Shown here in pieces: positions 44,681 to 64,000 of a stretch of DNA of 64,000 bases. A program made the translations under genes and the position numbers. The stretch lies in contig NC_019875.2 in the NCBI RefSeq assembly GCF_002234675.1, forward strand, positions 24,828,299 to 24,892,298, read 5' to 3'. The stretch comes from Oryzias latipes. Taxonomy: Eukaryota > Chordata > Actinopteri > Beloniformes > Adrianichthyidae. The notes beneath the pieces are model-generated. The model worked only from the letters and a program-made list of their open reading frames with translations, was not told the DNA's origin and made no database searches. Position 1 is the first letter of the stretch; each line of letters starts with the position of its first letter.

Positions 44681-45098
44681 ACAACCTCTTCGCCTCCTCT
44701 CACCACAGTACTGCGGATGCTCCCATCATCAGGTAAATAACAACTGCTGTTATCCTGGACCAAACCGGTAGCTTGGCTGCTGGATCTCCTTGAACTCGTT
44801 TGGAGGAGGTGGAAGATAAGGAGGAGGAGGAGGACGAGGAAAGGGGGGGAGAGAAGTTACGACACCGCCTTGCATCGATGACGCCTGCCATCGTGAGACA
44901 CTTGGACAGCCTTCAGCCGATAACCCATATACCGAGCAACAAATGGTGCGTCTGAGCCGGAGATGTGAGCCTGCAGCCTGGAAGATGCTCCCACCGTCGG
45001 AGTGACACTGAGGCTCGATCGCAGACCCTGCAGCCGGAGGTGTCATCTGTTGATCGGATTGGAGTAATTATCATGAGCCGCCGCGGTTCGACTTCCAG
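44680..45098 (+). promoter_or_regulatory. fam131a: putative promoter and 5' UTR exon of fam131a
   Basis: Local rise in GC and CpG content upstream of fam131a, with GGAGGAGGAGG and GGGGGGG tracts, ending at a donor-like ACTTCCAG|GTAGGT (45099). An ATG at 45073 opens a short frame (MSRRGSTS) into this donor. Its phase does not fit the first clear coding exon, so I read the block as untranslated. Confidence 0.35.
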
Positions 45099-45640
45099 GT
45101 AGGTACCGATGGAGAGCAGCTGCGTAATTTGGAGCATCGTCTGAGCCATTGACGCGCTCGTGAAGGGCGGGGGGGCTGGTTCTGATGCAGGTACGGAGCT
45201 ATTGGTATGGTGATTGAGGCTTTGTGCAGGCATCTCTCCTGCCTCGGTTTCTCTGCAGCCTAATTGCAGATTCGTTCCTGTCAATGGCGGAGTGATGCGT
45301 TATTCAGCCATCAGAGCGTCGCTTCTGCTGCTTGAATGCACCATTCCTGAGGAGGAAAGGGGAAAAAAAAAACATCAGCTCAGCAAATGCTGTCTTTACA
45401 GACCTGGAAATGTTTGACTGCAGGCGGACGGGCATCACCTAAAGCCACTTGTTGGTCTGAGAAGTCACAGATATGATCTGAGGGGCACCAATTTCGTCAC
45501 AGATCTATCTAAATGAACATAACCATGTTGTAGAAGCAAGAATTATTATGATACGAAATATTCATGTACAATATTTTGAAGCACTTTATGCATTTGATTT
45601 ATTTTTTTAAAGATACATTTTGATAGATCTTCAGAAAAAT

Positions 45641-45801
<161 letters not shown>

Positions 45802-45850
45802 AAAAAAAAAAAAATCAGGATCATTCATTGACATCCTCTATTGCTGAAAA

Positions 45851-45889
45851 CATGAAACATGAAACATGAAACATGAAACATGAAAAATG
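45851..45889 (+). repeat. (ATGAAAC)n short tandem repeat
   Basis: About five units of a 7-base motif, ending in degenerate ATGAAAAATGAAAA, just after the ATCT microsatellite. Confidence 0.85.
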
Positions 45890-47510
45890 AAAAAATTAAT
45901 GGTGGCGCGCCTAAACTATTTCTGTTTTCTTTAACTTCAGAGGTTTTCATAAAAGTTGGACGTTGTAGAACACGAGGAAAAAGTTAAAAGCTAATCTTCA
46001 GAGAGAAATAACGTTGAAAATTGTGATTTTTGTTTTTTCCTTTTCTAGTGACCACCACACATTAATGAAGCTCGAGTTCCAAATTTGTGCAAATGATGTG
46101 ATATCCAGACGGCAAAAACATAATGGAAAATTAAAATCCAGTAAACTTTTAGTTATTTTAAAATTAATTTAAAGCAAAACAATTATTGAAATGCATTTTT
46201 TAAATGTAGAATATTGAAATGTAGAATGTAGACATTTTCATTTGAAGTTTGGTACCAGAAACCCCATGTCAATTTAAAATGCAGTTTATATTGCTTTTAT
46301 TTAAAAAATTCTTTTGAAAATGTTAAAATTAAATTGTAATTTTTTCAAATTGAAATGTCAATTGAGAATTGCACATCACTTTGGATTTATGTGTGCCTAA
46401 AATGTGCAATCAACTGTGTTTTCTTTTTCCTATAACCAAAAACAAATATTTTTTTGACGAATTGAATCTTTTGCAGTATTTTAAAATAGATTCTGAGTTA
46501 GCATCGCATTAAATGATAAAGGCTCTAGATAAGAGTCCCTCTCATTAACGTGCCAGGATTTCACTTTGGCAGTTTTAGGCGAGGTGAGCTAAAAGTGGGT
46601 GAGATTGAACCGATGGGAGACAGATGCTGCTAATTTTAGTCAATTTCGTGTGACTCACATTCTAATCCTCCTTTTTGAAGCGACTGCAGCTGTTTGCAGG
46701 TTTAGGTACAAGCTGGTGCCTTTACATCCACCCTTACGCTTCTCTACACCTGTTTCATCCGGTGTGGAATAGGGAGATGGGGGTGTTATGAACCTTATCA
46801 CAGCTGAGTGGCAGACTGCCAGTCCATCTCAGTGTCACTCTCACTCCTATGGACAGTTTACAATGACCTAGTAACCTAACGTGTTGTTTTTTTTCATCTG
46901 TCATCTGAGCTGTCTGTGGCGCTTAAATCTACTGGCTTCAAAACTCCTCCCTTGGGAATGTCTTTAACCGAGCCCATTATGGGTGAAGTCTTAGATTAAT
47001 TTCCTCCTACTCCAGAAGACCTTGTGATTCAGGTTGGAGAAGCCGTTAAAACGTTGCCCATGTTTGGAAGCCTTTTGTTTCTTAGCTGCTTCAAGAACAA
47101 AATCTGTTTAAGAATATCGGCTAACATGAACCAATTAGATCCTGGGCTTTAGCTGCTGCAGCCACAGATTAACTTGATCCACCTGGGCACCTTGATCATG
47201 TGTGTTTGCTGGGTTCATTAGGTAGTGCAATCACATTTAATCTGCAGCTTTGTGGTGAACAGACCTGGCTGCAGCCACTGACCCAGGACTGGTCACATAC
47301 CATATGTCTGACTAGTCAGATGGAAACTGTCGCCCTCCCTCCACCCGAGCCCTTCTAACCGTTTTTCACCGGCTTACTGTGGCTTTAGCAGCATCTGTGC
47401 CGTAAATATAGGGCATAGCTGTCAGCTCGTCTGCTTGGTGCTTTAAACCAGCAAACTCAAGCTGCGTTGTTCAGTTGGGTTTGTGTACTGCATGGTGACA
47501 ACACCTTCGC
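45890..47510 (+). other. fam131a 5' intron or upstream sequence
   Basis: AT-rich to about 46500, then more balanced base composition to 47500. No exon, RNA gene or repeat recognised. Confidence 0.4.
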
Positions 47511-50678
<3,168 letters not shown>

Positions 50679-52947
50679 AATATGAAGTGATGTGTTCATC
50701 TGTGCGTCTGCATTGATTCGGATATGACTTCATGTGTTCAGTGTGAACTTCTTTTCTTTTCCTTCCCTTCATTATGTCGCCTCTTCTCGCAGCTTTCCCC
50801 TCCTCATCCATCAACCTTCTATTGTTCATTGCAGCTGTAAACAGTATACATGTTGGAAAGTTCAACCAGAATGTAAAGCTGTTGTTCAAACTGAGTTTTG
50901 TACATTCTTGTGATCAGTCATGTGCTGCTATTGCATTCATTTTTTATGAATATTTTGTAGTGTAGTTTTATTTTCTTTCTTTTCTTTGCAGGTCATGGTG
51001 TGTCGTGTTGGTTTTATATGGAAAGCCTGAGTGTCTGCCTCTATAAATATGATTTTTTTTAAAAACAATCGATTGTCGTCGTTTGTTTTTTTCCCCTCCA
51101 CAAACAGTAACTTGACAAACAAGTAAATAAATCATAAATTCATGTCAACTTTTAATATACATTTTTCTTTAAATTTAATCATTCGCTCATGTACAAAAAC
51201 AAATTTTCTCTGAAAAATAAAAGTTGCAGTTAATTTAAAATGCTTAATTTTCCTATGTACAAAAGCATGTTTGTGGTTCACATCCATATATTTTCATATG
51301 TACAGAGCATATACAGACCAGTGCCATGTAAAGGGAGATCTTACAGACTTATTGCTTAACTAGATACGCTGCAAAATAGCTTATACACTTCTTACATTTA
51401 GTTTCATATACGTTAACTTAAAAATGCAAGCAATATTCAACATTCAAACTGCAACTTAACAGTAAAGACACTGCAGAGATGGTTATATAGACAGAAGAAA
51501 AAGAAATGCAGATTAAAATAGGGCTCAAAAATAGTAGCATGAAGCTAAAATACAATCAGTGGAAAGTCAGACAGGCTGGATTTAAAGTTCTAATAATAGG
51601 TTAAATATCTACAGGCTGCATACAGAACAGTACATGTTTGTGTGTTTTTTTTGTGTGTCTGTGCAACAGCCAGCAATTTCCAATACCTCCCAGCTCAAGG
51701 ATTGCTTTGTTTTCATGCTAAAAGGTGGCGATGAGCAAAGAATAGCAGTGAATTGCGTCATCGACAGTAAGTGTTTTGTAGGTAGGTGTAGCCCTGTGCT
51801 AAGCTTTTGGGACCCTTGGAAGCTGCCTTCATCGCTGTAAATAAATTCAAGCTGATAGCATACTTTGGGGACTAACAAGTGTGCTGCAAGATAGAAAAAT
51901 ACAATTAAAATCTAATATCCTTGTGTTGTGAGAGGCAGCTGCTGAAGACACAGTCTGCACTTTACTGCATTAGGAATGCAAAACTATTGCATATCCATCA
52001 CAAACTTCCATCTTAGCATCCTTTTTAATGCTAGTAGACAGATAGATCACAGATAGATCAAATGTCAAAATATATGTGCTAATTTGAATAGTTTCTTTTG
52101 TTCTTCTGTGCTTTTAGAATTTTTGTTGTTGTTGCTATCTGTAGTTTCACCCAACAGTCTGTCCCTCTTCTGTCTCTGAACTGATTGGCCTAAGACAAAC
52201 ACGACTATATTTTGGTAAATTGGGTTGAACTGAACTGACTTTGATTGTGCAAAGTGAAAGTTTTTCTTAATCCATACAAATGTAAATAGAAAAGTTGCTT
52301 TTTTTGTCAATGTAACCAAACTTCATTTTTGAGACCAAAATGCAGCTTCTGCCACAAGCAGCTGCTGTTATTTGTTAGCTTGCTAAAAATAGATGCAAGT
52401 GTTGGAAATGAAGTTGACCTTACATTCCAGGAAATTTACCTACAAAAATAATCATTTTAATATATTGTAGAGGATGAACATCATTTAAAATAACAATCTG
52501 ACCTGAGAAGGGATTCTCTTTCAGCGGGCTACTCTCATGGACAGTAACAAAAAAAAACATTGTAACTCAGCCATAAAATGTATGATTTTGACACATAAAT
52601 ACATGTTATTGCGGCCTTGAGGTTCAAGCAAAGCTAAAGAACAAAGTTATTATCTTCAACTTCTCCCTCCAGTTTTTTTTTCGTCCAACTTCATTTGGTC
52701 TTTAAACTGCACATCCCACAAATGAAGTTGGACTATCCAGATCTTCTAAACAAACAGATGCTGAAAACATTGCAACTAAATTGTATTATTTTGGTCGTTT
52801 CAGTGGATTTGTTAAAGACTTAAATAGAACCAGCTTTGCTCACTCGAGCCCTCACGTTACAACAATAGTCAAAGGAAAAAGTATCTAGGCTGGATTTTAC
52901 AAAAATAGTAAAACATCAACATTTATGAAGTGTCGGCATGGATGTGA
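50679..52947. other. fam131a 3' UTR and convergent spacer to clcn2
   Basis: The fam131a UTR probably extends to the AATAAA at 51126-51131. The clcn2 3' UTR comes in from the right on the other strand. No other gene seen; several AT-rich tracts only. Confidence 0.5.
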
Positions 52948-63075
<10,128 letters not shown>

Positions 63076-64000
63076 CTGATGGATCAGGGAAATGAAATGA
63101 ATCTGAATTATAACACCAAAGTATTTTAGATGTATTTTAAAAGAAGAAATCGCATTAAGGAGTCAAGAACCCAGGTTTTTTTTTTTTTTTTTGGCAACTT
63201 GAGTTGTATCAAAAATGTCAGTCACTAAAGCCTAAAATGCTTGGTCTTTAGTTTCCTTTAAATTGAAATAAAAACAAACGTCTTCACTAGTTTTGACAAA
63301 TGTTTTGAAAGATGCTCAGCAACACTCAAGGTAGCCATAATTGGAAAATGAAGCATTATTAAAGTCCCATTCCAATCATCTTTTGATCCATCTTAAAAGC
63401 ATCCCCAATGGTCTTTTATATGGGCTTGTGCCGTTTTTAGCTAAAATAAAAAGACGTGTTGTTTTCTAGAACATAGTTACTGTAGAGCAGCTGCAGTTCA
63501 TTTGGAAATTCGCCTCTGAAAGGTGGTTGGGACCGCTGGCTTGGAGCAACCTGCCCCTATTTGTCTAGTCTTCTACAACTGCATGCATTGGAATGGAAAG
63601 CATTTTTTTGTCCGCGCCTGATTACCAATGATTTTTATAAAGAAAAATTCAGAAATGCTTTTTTAAGCTTAATTTTCTTAATATAAGTCATCCATCATCA
63701 GAAAAAGGCTATAGGAACATGTTAAAAACACCACAAACTTCATTTTCATTGGAGTGGGTCTTTAAATATTTTTGTAAACTCCTCTAAGATCCTCTTAACA
63801 AAATAAAACCAAAACATTAAAGCTATCTATATTCTCCCAAAAGCTTCTTTAAATAAAATAAAAAAAACTCTTCCTTATGATCAGAACAAAAAAGTTTTAT
63901 GAACGAATTAAATGAAATACTCAGGGGGATAAACAGGTTCTCCACTTAGCTGTGGCTGTAAAGACAATTATAATCATAGCTGTGGTTTGCTTTTTGACAC
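63076..64000 (-). other. clcn2: clcn2 intron, partial
   Basis: No further clcn2 exon before the window edge. It contains a T-run (63177-63191) and MITE-like copy D. Confidence 0.6.
63360..63766 (+). repeat. MITE-like repeat, copy D (best preserved ends)
   Basis: Starts AAAGTCCCATTCCAATCATC and ends TTCATTGGAGTGGGTCTTTA. The reverse complement of the end (AAAGACCCACTCCAATGAA) matches the start with few differences, giving about 17-bp terminal inverted repeats. It shares CAGTTCATTTGGAAATTCGCC, GAGCAACCTGCCCC and CTGATTACCAATGATTT with copies A-C. Confidence 0.65.

Noticed and set aside
45073-45098. ATG with MSRRGSTS frame as fam131a start
   Set aside because: Ends in phase 2, while exon 47797 begins in phase 0; more likely 5' UTR.

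Overview
The window is vertebrate genomic DNA from a teleost fish. Genes are split into short exons by GT-AG introns, introns are AT-rich, and the repeats (Tc1 fragments, a CR1/L2-type LINE, MITE-like elements) are typical of fish. Species is not provable here; a medaka-like percomorph is plausible. The gene order eif4g1 - fam131a - clcn2 is the same as on human 3q27, with a transferrin gene on the eif4g1 side.

Layout. (1) 1-7012: transferrin (tf), + strand, from exon 2 to the stop and poly(A) signal; only the signal-peptide exon lies outside. (2) About 8940-31340: eif4g1, + strand, the scaffold of the cap-binding complex. All coding exons can be followed from ATG 11138 to TGA 30174 (about 1678 aa). 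One intron carries a C/D-box snoRNA that looks like SNORD66. (3) About 28295-44146: the last six coding exons and 3' UTR of eif4g1 are present four times in tandem (period 4023 bp between copies 2, 3 and 4). Every copy has intact splice sites, stop codon and poly(A) signal. (4) About 44680-51131: fam131a, + strand. (5) 52948-63075: the C-terminal half of a ClC-2 type chloride channel (clcn2), - strand, convergent with fam131a and running off the right edge. A large clcn2 intron holds a 5'-truncated LINE with its reverse transcriptase frame open.

The genes do not form a pathway: tf is a secreted iron carrier, eif4g1 is translation machinery, fam131a is uncharacterised, and clcn2 is a membrane channel. 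The most unusual structure is the eif4g1 3' array. Exon phases allow each copy to serve as an alternative terminal cassette after the common exon 27555-27680, but do not allow cassettes to be chained in frame. It could be a young segmental duplication, a source of redundant 3' ends, or an assembly artefact. Secondary points are a perfect 60-bp stem-loop insertion inside a duplicated segment next to the LINE, a pogo-like DNA transposon remnant, a GC-AG intron, two tandem NAGNAG acceptors, and a possible extra exon in tf.

Exon boundaries were placed by eye from reading frame, splice dinucleotides and remembered family sequence; no alignment was run.
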